Shown here: one piece after another, positions 29,021 to 29,481 of the stretch
Position numbering within the stretch: the stretch's first letter is position 1
Layout: each line of letters begins with the position of its first letter
NCBI GenBank assembly: GCA_002305955.1
Contig: DBRH01000029.1
Coordinates: 43,971 to 73,451 of the forward strand
Direction: 5' to 3'
DNA: 29,481 bases
Source of the DNA: Kosmotogaceae bacterium UBA1373
GTDB lineage: Bacteria; Thermotogota; Thermotogae; Petrotogales; Kosmotogaceae
Translations under genes and position numbers: made by a program
The notes under the pieces: generated by a model
The model's input: only the letters and a program-made list of their open reading frames with translations
Database searches by the model: none
What the model was told of the DNA's origin: nothing

Positions 29021-29481
29021 CTACTTTTTCAAAGGTCTCACGGGACGGCAGACGGCATAGCCATATTTTTCCGGATCGCTTCTCTGGTAGATCGGATTTT
29101 CAATGTTCCATTCGTAGCCGGAATCTGACGGATTCCAGCTCCATGCAAGATCGTTCACGGTCGACATGACGGCATCGTTGTTCTCTTCAAATACATATGG
29201 CGGGTAATAAAAGACGATGTATTCGCTCTCTTGAATAGTAGTGCACTCCATACCTTCAGGTACTTCTCCGCTGTAATCGATAGGCACTTCGATCCCATAC
29301 AGGTAGCCACGCTTACCGCCTTCAAAATACCAGCCGCCGATCTGGCCATGAAGGCTCGGGATGCTCTCCAGCAGACCTGTCACGGTGTGACAGTCCTGAC
29401 CGGGAATGCTTTCCTGAAGCTCCCAGAAGTGGAAATATCCCTTTGCGTCAACGTTTCTGATCCCGATAAACCTGTGTGCGT
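29021..29481 (-). CDS. GyrI-like/AraC effector-binding domain protein, C-terminal part
   Basis: The frame is open to the window edge, so the gene continues beyond 29481; 152 complete codons plus stop are visible. The sequence matches the GyrI-like effector-binding domain common at the C-terminus of AraC-family regulators: FWELQESIPGQDC, QIGGWYFEG, GYLYGIEVP, EYIVFYYPPY and the closing YGYAVCRPV. This domain binds small hydrophobic or cationic ligands. Whether an AraC DNA-binding half precedes it cannot be seen. A GTG at 29383 in frame is not a real start because the domain reads through it. It is followed by a clear terminator. Confidence 0.85.
   Translation of the reverse strand, partial: AHRFIGIRNVDAKGYFHFWELQESIPGQDCHTVTGLLESIPSLHGQIGGWYFEGGKRGYLYGIEVPIDYSGEVPEGMECTTIQESEYIVFYYPPYVFEENNDAVMSTVNDLAWSWNPSDSGYEWNIENPIYQRSDPEKYGYAVCRPVRPLKK

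Noticed and set aside
28883..29169. Two small plus-strand frames in the spacer and AraC/GyrI-like gene
   Set aside because: They run across the two hairpins and the antisense of a conserved domain; no ribosome site or protein feature supports them.
1..29481. tRNA, rRNA, CRISPR, insertion sequence or prophage content
   Set aside because: Reading both strands showed no cloverleaf with CCA context, no repeat-spacer pattern, no transposase or integrase frame and no terminal inverted repeats.

Overview
The window looks like chromosomal DNA from a member of the Thermotogota, probably close to the Mesotoga/Kosmotoga side. The evidence is gene content and style: an oversized MalG-type permease with a roughly 500-residue external insert, an NQR/RNF-type sodium pump, 2-oxoacid:ferredoxin oxidoreductase subunits, a secreted barrel-like protein, very tight gene packing with 4-nt overlaps, and many GTG/TTG starts. 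The lineage is inferred from memory of families, not from a database match. No rRNA, tRNA, CRISPR array, insertion sequence or phage gene is visible. No gene-free stretch exceeds 300 bases; the longest is about 205 bases (28816-29020).

Layout. (1) Positions 1-5960, plus strand, form one tightly overlapping run: gatB 3' end, secreted barrel-like protein, hemW, a dCMP-deaminase-like gene, beta and gamma subunits of a 2-oxoacid:ferredoxin oxidoreductase, an undecaprenol/diacylglycerol kinase, a LysM-M23 peptidase and a DUF523 protein. It ends in a convergent overlap, with a likely terminator lying inside the opposing gene. (2) Positions 10970-5944, minus strand, encode five subunits of a sodium-pumping NADH dehydrogenase (NqrB/RnfD, NqrC/RnfG, NqrD, NqrE, NqrF) followed by two small unrecognised genes. 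Neither NqrA nor RnfB/RnfC is present. (3) Positions 10971-11042 are a divergent control region with a near-consensus promoter overlapping a palindrome. It drives a Phd/YefM-like orphan antitoxin gene and an MsmX/UgpC-type sugar ABC ATPase, and ends at a strong bidirectional terminator (12468-12497). (4) Positions 27669-12507, minus strand, form a roughly 15-kb run of 15 nearly gapless genes: lepA, nfo, pyrG, folP, two sugar-ABC permeases, a small membrane coiled-coil gene, an RsmJ-like methyltransferase, miaA, hfq, hflX, an M23-like peptidase, a small Cys-containing protein, metK and rpsT. (5) Positions 29481-27802, minus strand, hold the C-terminal half of an AraC/GyrI-like effector-binding protein with hairpin terminators, then a YhaM-like OB/HD nuclease gene.

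How the genes fit together. The minus-strand super-operon mixes translation and RNA metabolism (lepA, miaA, hfq, hflX, rpsT, methyltransferase), nucleotide and one-carbon metabolism (pyrG, folP, metK), DNA repair (nfo) and sugar import permeases. The shared ATPase that would energise those permeases sits in the adjacent plus-strand operon. The NQR-like pump and the ferredoxin oxidoreductase subunits fit an anaerobic fermentative metabolism with ion-gradient coupling.

Most unusual points: two genes of the super-operon (hflX and the small coiled-coil gene) have no in-frame ATG, GTG or TTG where their coding clearly begins, and both offer an ATA downstream of a Shine-Dalgarno sequence; the NQR cluster lacks NqrA; and an orphan antitoxin gene with a palindromic promoter leads the sugar-ATPase operon.
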